A DNA stretch of 39,892 bases from positions 1-39,892 of the IMG/VR virus record IMGVR_UViG_3300029787_000123; one strand, given 5' to 3'. Below the pieces are notes generated by a model, which was given only the letters and a program-made list of their open reading frames with translations, searched no databases and had not been told where the DNA came from. Shown here one piece after another: positions 4,375 to 11,842 of the stretch (position 1 is the stretch's first letter; every line of letters begins with the position of its first letter). The DNA is from a virus. Position numbers and translations under genes: made by a program.

Positions 4375-6033
4375 TTACCTAAGATTCAACCAGTTATCTG
4401 ACTTAGCTTTTCTTCCTACAGCAGATTCCATAAACCTTTCTAACTCTTCATCAAGTAAAGTGTTCTTATGGTCTTGTACTGCATCTTCAATATTTCTATC
4501 CATAGTTTCTACCCAGTAGTTAACTGCTATAGACAGAGCATCAAGTCTGTCATCATGTATTAAGCTACCCTTATCTCTAGTTAATCGAGTTAACTGGTAG
4601 AACAACTTATACTTTAAAGCATTGTCAGTATTATAATCCTCTGTAATGACTTTATCATCCACTACAAGCCTGTGTTGGTTTAGTATAGGCTCTAAGGTAT
4701 CTATAATCCTTCTTTCCTTCTGTACGTTATGTCTGACTTCTTCTATAGACACTGGATGCACTTTACTGAGGACAGGCTTTAGTATCTGAGTAAACATCCC
4801 ATCACCAAAGTTACTTTCTACAATAATCTTGTTGACGTTCTGTCTCTTAGCAACACCTGTTAAAACATCTAAGGACTTCTGTTGATAACCGTCTTGAGTT
4901 CCACCACATTCCGTAAGGTACAACATCCCTTTCATCATTTTGACAACTGCATAAGCTGTCTCGTCCTTTCCTCTTCCTGCAGGGTCGATACTCATAACCG
5001 AACCATCCCATTCTGCAGTCTCCTGACTTATTGTCATTGGATTGCACCAGTAGTCTCCTTTCAACCCTATATTGGGTAATTGTTTACATCCGTCTAACTG
5101 TTCCTTACCAGAAGCCCATTGCACATTGACAGGAGCTTGATTCCATGAGGAACATCCAGACATTACTATAAAGTCGTTAAGCTTTAGAGGGTACTTGTCA
5201 GCATCAGAAAGGCTAACATCAAGCATAAATTGTAAAGCAAACCCACTTCTACCATAAGAAGCCTCTCTTTCTAATAAATCATCTTCATCAAACCTCAAAG
5301 GGTCTGTTGGTTTTCCTTCTAAACCGTCTTTCTCAGCTATTGTAGGGGATAATTTATACCCCATAGCCACCTTTAAACGGTCATCAGGGTATCTTGAAGT
5401 CCATATCCTAGTCTTATAGCCTCTTTCATCTAAGAGGTTGTATATGGACATCTCTGTTTGAGGAGTCCCTAGAAAGACAATCCTTCCATTAGGCTTAATA
5501 ATCGCCTCAAATTCCTTAATAGTCTCTGCTAACTTGTCTCTCATCATCTGTGTCATAGAGTTATTGGCACTCTCTACGTCATCAGCAATGATTAAGTCTG
5601 CTCTTGACCCTGTTAACTGCCCTGTTATCCCTAAACTCTTTACTGAAGGAGCATGAGAGGCTTGTGCAGGAGCAACATCAAAGCTTATCTTAGACATTCT
5701 CTGCCCATCTCTAGGTTTTAGGTGGGCTAACAAAGGCATTTCATGGATTAACCTCAGAGTAAACGTACTGAAGTCATCTGCCCTAGTCTTAGAGGCAGAA
5801 ACAACTAATATATTCTTCTGTGGATTAAGTAGTAACTGGTGACAGACGTAGGCTGAAGTTATCCAACTCTTGCCTACACCCCTGAATGCTTCAATAACAA
5901 CCCTCCTCCCTGTTTCATCCTGTAGGAAGTTAGAGATGTCGTACTGGATTGGGGTAGGGTCAGGGAGGTTAAGGTGTTTCCATGTTATATAAAGAAAGTT
6001 TTTGAAGTCCTTCAGTTTTCCTACAGTCTTCAA
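4375..6033 (-). CDS. 19: Large terminase subunit (T7 gp19-like)
   Basis: Packaging motor that cuts concatemers and pumps DNA into the procapsid. It aligns along its whole length with T7 gp19 as I recall it: Walker A in EAFRGVGKS (48-56), Walker B with Asp151-Asp152, the coupling motif LGTPQTE (188-194), and nuclease acidic residues Asp350 (SIDPAGRGKDETA), Glu406 in ESNFGDGMF, and DDRLD (494-498). Its 552 residues compare with 586 in T7. The start must be TTG at 6033, because a stop lies two codons upstream and no in-frame ATG lies before the conserved N-terminus. That TTG overlaps the upstream TGA (TTGA) and has no clear SD, so it probably depends on translational coupling. Confidence 0.97.
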   Translation of the reverse strand: MKTVGKLKDFKNFLYITWKHLNLPDPTPIQYDISNFLQDETGRRVVIEAFRGVGKSWITSAYVCHQLLLNPQKNILVVSASKTRADDFSTFTLRLIHEMPLLAHLKPRDGQRMSKISFDVAPAQASHAPSVKSLGITGQLTGSRADLIIADDVESANNSMTQMMRDKLAETIKEFEAIIKPNGRIVFLGTPQTEMSIYNLLDERGYKTRIWTSRYPDDRLKVAMGYKLSPTIAEKDGLEGKPTDPLRFDEDDLLEREASYGRSGFALQFMLDVSLSDADKYPLKLNDFIVMSGCSSWNQAPVNVQWASGKEQLDGCKQLPNIGLKGDYWCNPMTISQETAEWDGSVMSIDPAGRGKDETAYAVVKMMKGMLYLTECGGTQDGYQQKSLDVLTGVAKRQNVNKIIVESNFGDGMFTQILKPVLSKVHPVSIEEVRHNVQKERRIIDTLEPILNQHRLVVDDKVITEDYNTDNALKYKLFYQLTRLTRDKGSLIHDDRLDALSIAVNYWVETMDRNIEDAVQDHKNTLLDEELERFMESAVGRKAKSDNWLNLR

Positions 6034-6281
6034 AGAGGACTACTGAAGAACTTCCCCCTGAAAGGAAAGATTTCTCCACTAAAGGGGTCTGAGATTTCGG
6101 TGTTGTACCCTAATGCTTTAAGTTCATCTTTTACCATCTTGTCAGCCTCTTCCCTAGATTGGATAGCTGCTCTCAATGCTGCTGTCTTCTTTTCTCTATA
6201 ATCTTTTTTCTTGGATGTTAGAGTTGTTTCAAGTTCTTTGATTTCTGAAGCTAGTGTTTCTAAATCTTCCATCTCTGTCAT
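6030..6281 (-). CDS. Hypothetical coiled-coil protein between the terminase genes, 83 aa
   Basis: Residues 1-50 are a charged coiled coil (LETLASEIKELETTLTSKKK and onwards). A short tail with KDELKALGYNTEI and a Phe/Pro-rich end follows. There is no membrane segment, so it is not an Rz-type spanin, although T7 has its spanin genes in this place. The stop overlaps the TTG start of the large terminase. It may be an accessory packaging factor, by position only. Confidence 0.6.
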   Translation of the reverse strand: MTEMEDLETLASEIKELETTLTSKKKDYREKKTAALRAAIQSREEADKMVKDELKALGYNTEISDPFSGEIFPFRGKFFSSPL

Positions 6282-6300
6282 TATCTCTTTCTCTCAATAG

Positions 6301-6331
6301 CCCTCAGAGCCATTTTAAAGCCCACTGAGGG
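6301..6331 (-). other. Stem-loop between terminase genes
   Basis: Arms CCCTCAG (6301-6307) and CTGAGGG (6325-6331), 7 bp, in an 85-base gap. No U tract follows on the minus strand, so it is not a terminator. It could be an RNA cleavage site such as the RNase III sites that separate T7 mRNAs. The sequence CTGAGGGGGGTTAA here (6325-6338) recurs inverted at 4179-4191. Confidence 0.4.
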
Positions 6332-6366
6332 GGGTTAAATTGTTTTTAGGTATGTTGCCTACCAAA

Positions 6367-6588
6367 TTAGTTTATCTTGTCTGTAACCTCGTCAAATGGA
6401 AGTTCATCTAAGAGGCTTCCTAGAGCATTTGAGTCTGTTGGTATGGCTACTACATCATTATCTTTTAAGAATTGTCTGATAACATTTAAATCTGCAGACT
6501 TTATTTCAGGGTCACGGAGCTTTTCTAGTAGCACCTGACCTAATTCTTCATGTAGTTGGGTAAATAATATATTTAAATTAACACTCAT
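6367..6588 (-). CDS. 18: Probable small terminase subunit (T7 gp18-like)
   Basis: A 73-residue helical protein. It has LFTQLHEELGQVLLEKLRD, then ADLNVIRQFLKDNDV, a pattern common in small terminase subunits of T7-like marine phages, and an acidic C-terminus. T7 gp18 has 89 residues. It sits upstream of the large terminase with one small gene between. The start ATG overlaps the stop of the preceding 49-residue gene as TAATG. Confidence 0.75.
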   Translation of the reverse strand: MSVNLNILFTQLHEELGQVLLEKLRDPEIKSADLNVIRQFLKDNDVVAIPTDSNALGSLLDELPFDEVTDKIN

Positions 6589-6737
6589 TATCGTTTCCTT
6601 TTAGCTGTTTTAGCTGATTCTCTAAAATTTTTAGCAGACGGAGCACCTTTTGAACCTGCTTTACGCATTTTTTCTCCAGAACCTGCTGCTATTCTTTTTC
6701 GTTTAGCATGAATATTTGCATATAAACCTTTAGGCAT
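6588..6737 (-). CDS. Small very basic phage protein, 49 aa
   Basis: Begins MPKGLYANIHAKRKRIAAGS and continues GEKMRKAGSKGAPSAKNF, ending in AKRKR. Lys and Arg make up about a third of it. I recall nearly identical short basic proteins in many marine phages, usually near lysis or packaging genes, with no known function. Nucleic-acid binding is plausible. The stop overlaps the start of the small terminase by one base (TAATG), and the gene starts four bases after the stop of the 34-residue membrane ORF. Confidence 0.75.
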   Translation of the reverse strand: MPKGLYANIHAKRKRIAAGSGEKMRKAGSKGAPSAKNFRESAKTAKRKR

Positions 6738-6740
6738 TAA

Positions 6741-6845
6741 TTATTCCTTATTTTTAATTCTATATATTAAATTTACACAAGTATTTACGGATACTGCTAC
6801 TAATGTAGACACTGATAAGAAGATGTTTATAAGTTCATAGTCCAT
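6741..6845 (-). CDS. Small single-pass membrane protein, 34 aa
   Basis: MDYELINIFLSVSTLVAVSV followed by NTCVNLIY and a basic tail RIKNKE: one membrane helix with a short acidic N-terminus and positive C-terminus. The start overlaps the stop of the holin-like gene (TGATG at 6847-6843) and the next gene begins four bases on, so it is embedded in a coupled operon. It could modulate the holin or act as a pinholin-like partner, which is inference. Confidence 0.55.
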   Translation of the reverse strand: MDYELINIFLSVSTLVAVSVNTCVNLIYRIKNKE

Positions 6846-7231
6846 CACTTCTTACCTCCAAACATCTTTGTAGCTCCTTTTATTCCAAATGAGGCACTCA
6901 CAATTATTCCTAACGTGTATTTATACCAATCTGGTGTCATAGCAAGGGCTGCAAACCCTCTTTCTACATACTCGACAGTAAAAGGTAAGAAGCACAGCAG
7001 TAATGGAATACTAAATAAAATTGTAAGGTACTCGTCTTTCCATGAGTCTCCAGAATTTTTTACAGCTTCTACGTCCCATTCTATTTCCCCTTTAATTTGT
7101 TGTTCCATTAAAGAGGTTTCTGCCTCAATCTTCATTAACTTTTGTTTAGCTTTAGCCTTTTTAGTATCTATGTAACCTGTAACTGCACTACTAGCTACAC
7201 CTACTAGACTTTGTAAAAGCACATTTATCAT
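6845..7231 (-). CDS. Probable holin (3-TM type)
   Basis: A 128-residue protein with a hydrophobic N-terminus (residues 2-20), a charged coiled stretch rich in Lys, Glu and Gln (23-60), SWKDEY at 63-68, then two strong membrane segments (about 68-88 and 104-122) and a basic tail. The SWKDEY motif followed by two helices matches my recollection of the three-TM holin family first noted in gene-transfer agents. It would open the inner membrane for the amidase encoded at 35493-35912. The ATGA overlap with the upstream 67-residue gene indicates coupling. Confidence 0.7.
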   Translation of the reverse strand: MINVLLQSLVGVASSAVTGYIDTKKAKAKQKLMKIEAETSLMEQQIKGEIEWDVEAVKNSGDSWKDEYLTILFSIPLLLCFLPFTVEYVERGFAALAMTPDWYKYTLGIIVSASFGIKGATKMFGGKK

Positions 7232-7431
7232 ATTTCTTTGCCCTCCTTGCCTTCAACACACTTAAAATCTATTGCTCTCATATGTGGTAAATATTTAGGT
7301 AAATCTTGTTGTAGTTGATAGGCTCTTTTTGCACAATCGTTAAAAGTTTTGTGCAATCCTCTTGTGTCATGTAACTCCATACATTGTGATGGGTTATTTA
7401 AATGACATATTAATACTATTGTTTTAAGCAC
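7228..7431 (-). CDS. Hypothetical cysteine-containing protein, 67 aa (GTG start)
   Basis: Starts with GTG at 7431, set by a GAGGAG site six bases upstream; no ATG is available nearby. Cysteines at residues 9, 17, 33 and 58, with a mildly hydrophobic beginning (MLKTIVLIC), suggest a small disulphide-bonded or exported protein. It overlaps both neighbours. Its place next to the holin suggests a lysis or envelope role, not shown. Confidence 0.6.
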   Translation of the reverse strand: MLKTIVLICHLNNPSQCMELHDTRGLHKTFNDCAKRAYQLQQDLPKYLPHMRAIDFKCVEGKEGKEI

Positions 7432-7882
7432 TAAAATCTCCTCTTACCCACAAAGCCCAAGCAATCATAATTCCAAGACCTAACACCATTACTAATGAAC
7501 CTACTGCTATTTTAATTATTAAGTCTCTTCTTCTTGCTTGTTCTTGTAATTCTTTTTGAATCCTTGCTCTTTCGTTAGCAATTTCTGCCTGTAGTCTTTC
7601 CCACTGCCCCATACCTCCGTATAGGAGAAAGATGCTTCTAAGTTCATCTCTCATTTGTCGCATTTGTTCTTTTTTAAAATGCTTCTCAATGGCTGAGTCC
7701 TCTGCTACAGAGAACCTACTACTCTTTTGTCTGCTTTCTCCGAACTGTAGTTCTGCCTCACCTTTAGCGTACCTTGAAATAGCCCCTGATAAAGACCCTA
7801 AGTCTTTCCCCATTTTTACGGCTTTCATTATAGCACCGTGTCCTGCACTAACTGCAGCAAATGCTGAAATAGGGTCAATCAT
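7424..7882 (-). CDS. Membrane-anchored coiled-coil protein, 152 aa
   Basis: Starts MIDPISAFAAVSAGHGAIMK. A long helical middle part (about 60-120) is rich in Glu, Arg and Gln and likely coiled. One clear membrane helix follows at about 124-145 (LIIKIAVGSLVMVLGLGIMI), with a short tail WALWVRGDFSA. Tail-anchored, with most of the protein on one side of the membrane. Possibly a spanin-like or holin-associated protein of the lysis cluster. No family recognised. Confidence 0.6.
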   Translation of the reverse strand: MIDPISAFAAVSAGHGAIMKAVKMGKDLGSLSGAISRYAKGEAELQFGESRQKSSRFSVAEDSAIEKHFKKEQMRQMRDELRSIFLLYGGMGQWERLQAEIANERARIQKELQEQARRRDLIIKIAVGSLVMVLGLGIMIAWALWVRGDFSA

Positions 7883-7885
7883 TTT

Positions 7886-8218
7886 TTAATACTTTCTATC
7901 TAGTTCTTTCTGAATAAACCTTACTTCTGTTTCCAGAATACTAATTCTTCTTAAAACATCATTCCTATCTCCAATACCTACAGCCATATGATTACCTAAA
8001 GTCTTTACATCAGAGTCAATACTAGTAATATTTGTCGAATTAGCATCAACATCTCTTTTTAAGTTTACTGACTCTTCAATAGCCATCGTGCTACTTAGTT
8101 CTGCAACAGTAGAAGTGAGGTCTTTAATTGTAGAATCAGTCTGTGCTACATACCATACTGCTGCTGAAACTTGTGCTACAAGAGTTATAGCAAGTCCTAT
8201 AGAAAGTTTAACATCCAT
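7886..8218 (-). CDS. Membrane-anchored coiled-coil protein, 110 aa (inner-spanin-like topology)
   Basis: One N-terminal membrane helix (residues 5-25, LSIGLAITLVAQVSAAVWYV) is followed by a Ser/Thr- and Asp-rich coiled-coil segment ending in VLRRISILETEVRFIQKELDRKY. This matches the topology of an inner-membrane spanin such as T7 gp18.5. However, no separate lipoprotein partner is visible and the family is not recognised. Confidence 0.6.
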   Translation of the reverse strand: MDVKLSIGLAITLVAQVSAAVWYVAQTDSTIKDLTSTVAELSSTMAIEESVNLKRDVDANSTNITSIDSDVKTLGNHMAVGIGDRNDVLRRISILETEVRFIQKELDRKY

Positions 8219-8234
8219 TACTTTATCCTTTATA

Positions 8235-8426
8235 TTAAAGTTTCATAAATACTGAGGATGCTAATGCTATTATTACTAAAGTAGACCCCATAATCATGGC
8301 TTCTAATCGCCACAGTCTTTTATTTAATTCTGATAATCTTTGCTCAACCATTTGGTAACGAATAGCACACTCCTTTTCATGGGCTTCAAGTTCCAGTTCA
8401 ACTTTTAATTCTGGCTCTACACTCAT
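8235..8426 (-). CDS. Tail-anchored small protein, 63 aa
   Basis: Glu-rich N-terminal coiled coil (SVEPELKVELELEAHEKECA, then QRLSELNKRLWRLEAM), followed by a C-terminal membrane helix at about 46-61 (GSTLVIIALASSVF). The ATG overlaps the stop of the last fibre-array gene (ATGA). It opens the run of five small membrane or lysis genes that ends with the 34-residue ORF. Confidence 0.6.
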   Translation of the reverse strand: MSVEPELKVELELEAHEKECAIRYQMVEQRLSELNKRLWRLEAMIMGSTLVIIALASSVFMKL

Positions 8427-8947
8427 CCTGCTATTTCCATTGCCATAAGATGCCCACCTGACCCATAACTATCTCTATTTACATATACAGCTTGAGTATT
8501 ATATATAGTTGCCACTTGACATTTATAAGTAATTTGTGAAGTAGTTGATGGGCTATCAATAATTTGTCTAGCAGAGTGCCACATTATTCTATCGTTATCG
8601 CCCTCAAGAAGAATCCCTGCACCATAGTTACCTGTTTCGTCTGAAATAACTGTTGAATCTCTTAATATATTTATATTAGCTCCTCTCCAACTGTTAGCTG
8701 ATAAATCTGGAGCATATACATGATTTGAAGCTAAAATTAATATTTTACTGCTAGTAGAAGATGGTGTTATATTGAGAGTAGAGCCATCTATATCTTGAAA
8801 TGTAGTTGAATTATACGCAGTAGAACTTCCAAACCCTTTAGTGCTACTAGCTCCTGCTGCAAAAACAGTTTGAATTATACTTCCAGTAGGCATTTTAGAT
8901 ACAGGAACAACACCTTGCCCAGTGTAATTTAATTTAGTTAGTGCCAT
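8423..8947 (-). CDS. Fibre-array protein, C1q-like beta-rich domain, 174 aa
   Basis: Beta-rich protein with a short N-terminal MALTKLNYTGQGVVPVSKMP segment, then GSIIQTV, a TTFQDIDGSTLNITPSSTSSKILIL block typical of tail-appendage proteins of marine phages, and a C-terminal domain rich in Asn, Ser and Tyr. Probably a trimeric receptor-contact or decoration protein of the tail. It is the last gene of a run of seven such proteins downstream of the main tail fibre. Good AGGAGG site before ATG 8947. Confidence 0.65.
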   Translation of the reverse strand: MALTKLNYTGQGVVPVSKMPTGSIIQTVFAAGASSTKGFGSSTAYNSTTFQDIDGSTLNITPSSTSSKILILASNHVYAPDLSANSWRGANINILRDSTVISDETGNYGAGILLEGDNDRIMWHSARQIIDSPSTTSQITYKCQVATIYNTQAVYVNRDSYGSGGHLMAMEIAG

Positions 8948-8956
8948 GTGTGCCTC

Positions 8957-9475
8957 CTATGTTGCATGTACCAATATAATGTTAATCTCTGAGTGAGATG
9001 GTTCATTAGAACTAGATACTGTCATTGCCTCCTCAGAAATAAATGTAATGTCTATATAATCCCCACTACCATTAAGTTGAATTATTGTAGTTGGTGCAGG
9101 AAGATTATTGCTTGTCAAATAGTCAGCAGTTAATTGATAACGAGCTTCAAGAACAGCTGACCCATTTTTACGCCAAGTTATTTGTTTTTTAGATACAGAA
9201 TTTCCTGATGACCTTATTGTTCCAGAACATAAGTAATACCCTGCAACGCTTGGAGTATATCTGTGATTAGTACTATCCCAATAACTACCAGTATCTACCA
9301 CAACAGTTTCCCATTCAATTTTTGTGTCCGTATTAGCAGAAATAGATTGGTCTGTGTTGGTAGCAATGGCTTGAAGTATTAAAGATTTAGGTAACACTAA
9401 CCCACTGCTATTGATAGTCATAGCCGTTGTACCGCCAGTGTGGGCTATATTGTCTACTTTTAAAGTACTTGTCAT
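8957..9475 (-). CDS. Fibre-array protein with VDNI..GGTT N-terminal motif, 172 aa
   Basis: Begins MTSTLKVDNIAHTGGTTAMT, then INSSG. The same N-terminal motif opens the next two genes and is a common trimer-cap or attachment segment of phage appendage proteins. The rest is a C1q/TNF-like beta domain (YTPSVAGYYLCSGTIRSSG, then a C-terminal NIILVHAT strand). It probably forms a short trimeric knob. The start overlaps the preceding stop as ATGA. Confidence 0.65.
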   Translation of the reverse strand: MTSTLKVDNIAHTGGTTAMTINSSGLVLPKSLILQAIATNTDQSISANTDTKIEWETVVVDTGSYWDSTNHRYTPSVAGYYLCSGTIRSSGNSVSKKQITWRKNGSAVLEARYQLTADYLTSNNLPAPTTIIQLNGSGDYIDITFISEEAMTVSSSNEPSHSEINIILVHAT

Positions 9476-10038
9476 TGTGATGCTCCCTTACGTTCAAAAA
9501 ATACTCCAGTACGTTGAAAACTATTATTACCATACATTCCATTATCTGTTGCGGCTGAAGCTAAAACAAATTTTACTTTTACATTAGAAGTGTCAGTAAC
9601 ATTTACAAAAATTTCAGAGTATGCTCCTTGAACTGTACTTGTACTATCAGTTATACCTGACGTAGATTCAGCAACTTGACTGTAAGAACTATTATTTAAT
9701 GTAACATAAGTTTGAAACTTACAACCTGTATCATCAGTCGTTAAAATAAATGATGCGTGTGCTCTTACTGAGTAAAGACCTGTTCTTGGAAAACTAAATA
9801 CCCCAGAACTTTCAGTCATTCCAGTGCCTATTTTAGACCAACCTGTTAAACCATTATTACTTGACCAACCTGTAATTGTAGCGCTATTAGTTAAAAAATT
9901 TGCTGTAAGTCTCCAGTTATCTAACTCGTAATTAGTTTCTATAATGTCACCACTGCTGTTAATAGTCATCCCAGTAGTACCACCACTATGTTTTATATTA
10001 TCTACTTGTAAATTTGTTGCTTGTATTATTCCACTCAT
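9472..10038 (-). CDS. Fibre-array protein with VDNI..GGTT N-terminal motif, 188 aa
   Basis: N-terminus LQVDNIKHSGGTTGMTINSS, paralogous to the gene at 8957-9475 over the first 30 residues and divergent afterwards. The C-terminal domain has FSFPRTGLYSVRAHASFIL and ends FQRTGVFFERKG, the strand pattern of C1q-like jelly rolls. GAGGAA precedes the ATG. Same proposed appendage role. Confidence 0.65.
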   Translation of the reverse strand: MSGIIQATNLQVDNIKHSGGTTGMTINSSGDIIETNYELDNWRLTANFLTNSATITGWSSNNGLTGWSKIGTGMTESSGVFSFPRTGLYSVRAHASFILTTDDTGCKFQTYVTLNNSSYSQVAESTSGITDSTSTVQGAYSEIFVNVTDTSNVKVKFVLASAATDNGMYGNNSFQRTGVFFERKGASQ

Positions 10039-10048
10039 AATATTTTCC

Positions 10049-10555
10049 TCATCCTATTAAAAACCCACACGCAAAGGTTTGCCCAACAGTTGATGATGCG
10101 TCTGCAGCACTATTCACATTATGTTGAACACGAAAATCTATATAATCCGTTCCGTTTAAGTATGTTTGAACTGTACCATTACAAGAAACATAAGCGTTAG
10201 CGGCATTACTTTCCATACCTCTATTATCTAAAATACCATTAGAGCCATTTTTAAAAATTCTTGCTAAAACATAATCAGGAGTTGAACTATTAATCGTAAC
10301 CATAAAAGTAATACAATATACTCCTGCAGGAGGAGTAAATCTGTAGGTGCTAGTATCATAATAACTACCTACATTATAATCAACAGTATTTAATTGAAGC
10401 AAAGTATCCGCAGAGTCAGGTATGCTTTGGTTAGCAGAAAGCCTTGCATGAAATCTAGGAGTATTTGGAAATAAAACTTTTCCACCACTATCAATAGTCA
10501 TCGCAGTATTAGCAGAGTCTTTAGCGTTGATTTCGTTTACATGAAGTTTAGACAA
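10049..10555 (-). CDS. Fibre-array protein, C1q-like, 168 aa (TTG start)
   Basis: Starts with TTG at 10555, seven bases after GGGGAG; the frame has no usable ATG before residue 19. The N-terminus LHVNEINAKDSANTAMTIDS is a third version of the VDNI-MTI motif. The body has YRFTPPAGVYCITFMVTINS and a closing ACGFLIG strand, typical of C1q-like domains. It overlaps the 154-residue gene by 8 bases. Confidence 0.65.
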   Translation of the reverse strand: MSKLHVNEINAKDSANTAMTIDSGGKVLFPNTPRFHARLSANQSIPDSADTLLQLNTVDYNVGSYYDTSTYRFTPPAGVYCITFMVTINSSTPDYVLARIFKNGSNGILDNRGMESNAANAYVSCNGTVQTYLNGTDYIDFRVQHNVNSAADASSTVGQTFACGFLIG

Positions 10556-11012
10556 TTGTTAGCTCCCCATTAACTGTTAAGGTAACACTACTATTTATAG
10601 TTATATTACCTGCTACCATTCCTCTTTCTCCTGAAGCTATAGTAGTATTTGTTGTGATTGCAGAACCATTAATCCTTATACCTTCTCTGTAAATAGTGCT
10701 TGATAAGTGTGTACCTGCAACTGAGCCTGTAGTAGGTACAACAGAGTTACCAACTTCTCCTAAACAAAGTACATAATCTATACTGTCTGAGGACGTTAAT
10801 GCTTCTGCAAAAACCAAATTAGAACCAGACACAGTAAACGCATTTACAGGGGACTGGGTGACTCCGTTTAAACTTACTATTAATTGATTTGCAGTTGCAG
10901 GAGTAAACGCTGCACCACCCCTTTGAAGTGCATAAGTAGCTGTTGCACTAGCAGTAAGGGAGTCTAATAATATATACTCTCCTACTGGATTAGTATTTCC
11001 TATATAGGGCAT
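10548..11012 (-). CDS. Fibre-array protein with fibre-adaptor-like N-terminus, 154 aa
   Basis: Residues 1-85 contain LIVSLNGVTQSPVNAFTVSG followed by NLVFAEALTSSDSIDYVL. This strand pattern also occurs at the N-terminus of the main fibre (VVVTLDGVTKTI...IQFGTAPANG) and of the 332-residue protein, so it is probably the same attachment fold. The short C-terminal part is Thr/Ile/Asn-rich and beta-helical in look. AGGGAG lies before the ATG. Confidence 0.6.
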   Translation of the reverse strand: MPYIGNTNPVGEYILLDSLTASATATYALQRGGAAFTPATANQLIVSLNGVTQSPVNAFTVSGSNLVFAEALTSSDSIDYVLCLGEVGNSVVPTTGSVAGTHLSSTIYREGIRINGSAITTNTTIASGERGMVAGNITINSSVTLTVNGELTIV

Positions 11013-11013
11013 T

Positions 11014-11262
11014 TTATACTCCCTTTGCTAAGTGGTCAGTATATGCTTTCTTAACTGCATCTGTATGAAACTGTGTAACCATTGCTTTAACGTCTGCACT
11101 CTCTTTTGAACTATCGCTATTTGGTGATACAGTGTGACGATGAAAACTTCTTGATATTTCTTTACCATCTTCTTCAATAACAGTGGCAGTTCTCACACTA
11201 ATGTGTTTAAATTCTCCTACCACTTCAATTTTATCTTCTTCTGTACGTTTTGTAATTGCCAC
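11014..11262 (-). CDS. Conserved small tail-region protein, 82 aa (GTG start)
   Basis: Starts with GTG at 11262, six bases after AGGAG. It begins MAITKRTEEDKIEVVGEFKH. I recall proteins of this pattern (KIEVVG.FK...VRTAT.IEEDG, then SRSFHRH and a final HTD..K.AY) in many phages with large tail-fibre loci; the function is unknown. Its position inside the appendage array suggests an assembly or structural role. Confidence 0.65.
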   Translation of the reverse strand: MAITKRTEEDKIEVVGEFKHISVRTATVIEEDGKEISRSFHRHTVSPNSDSSKESADVKAMVTQFHTDAVKKAYTDHLAKGV

Positions 11263-11289
11263 TTTATTCTCCTGTTATTAAATGTCCGT

Positions 11290-11307
11290 GCTTAGAATCC
11301 ACTAAGC
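11290..11307 (-). other. Small hairpin in a 49-base gap
   Basis: GCTTAG (11290-11295) and CTAAGC (11302-11307), 6 bp, 6-base loop, between the 172- and 82-residue genes. No U tract. It may be an mRNA processing site or simply chance. Confidence 0.3.
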
Positions 11308-11311
11308 GTAA

Positions 11312-11830
11312 TTAAACTTTATAGCTAAACTGTCCAGTAAGTTCTGCTGTTCCAATACCTGTTATTGAAAGATACTCACGTTGTGTACCTGAACTTGTTT
11401 TAGACCAAATGTAGGCTTGTGCCGAACCTCCGTCTGCCTGTAAACCTATTGTTATTACGCTATCGTCTAAACCATAAAAATATAACATTGCTAAATTAAC
11501 TGTAGGCACATTACTACTAATTGAAAAAGGTAAACCTGCAAGCATTAAATAAGAACCAGAAAATGAGCCTTCAGTACTAACATTAACATTAAAATCGCAG
11601 TGGACTAAATCGCCAATCTTAGTGTATCTTCCTTGCTGAGATGAGTAAGCTGTTCCAGTACCTTCTCCAGACTCTGACTTAATTCTAGGAGTCCATGTAC
11701 CTTCTTCATAATCGTCCATTAAATTAGATGCAGTAGCAGAAGTAACCCCTAAGTGGATACCTTTAGACGTGTTATCAAATACTATGCTTTCTGTAAGAGT
11801 TCCTAAATTTGTTATTTTTGATAATGCCAT
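11312..11830 (-). CDS. Fibre-array protein with DYEEGTWTP motif, 172 aa
   Basis: Begins MALSKITNLGTLTESIVFDN and contains MDDYEEGTWTP at about residues 38-48, a motif common in phage tail-fibre and appendage proteins just before a beta domain. It continues with GRYTKIGDLVHCDFNVNVS. Probably a trimeric appendage. AAGGAA lies before the ATG. Confidence 0.65.
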   Translation of the reverse strand: MALSKITNLGTLTESIVFDNTSKGIHLGVTSATASNLMDDYEEGTWTPRIKSESGEGTGTAYSSQQGRYTKIGDLVHCDFNVNVSTEGSFSGSYLMLAGLPFSISSNVPTVNLAMLYFYGLDDSVITIGLQADGGSAQAYIWSKTSSGTQREYLSITGIGTAELTGQFSYKV

Positions 11831-11842
11831 ATTTATTTTTCC

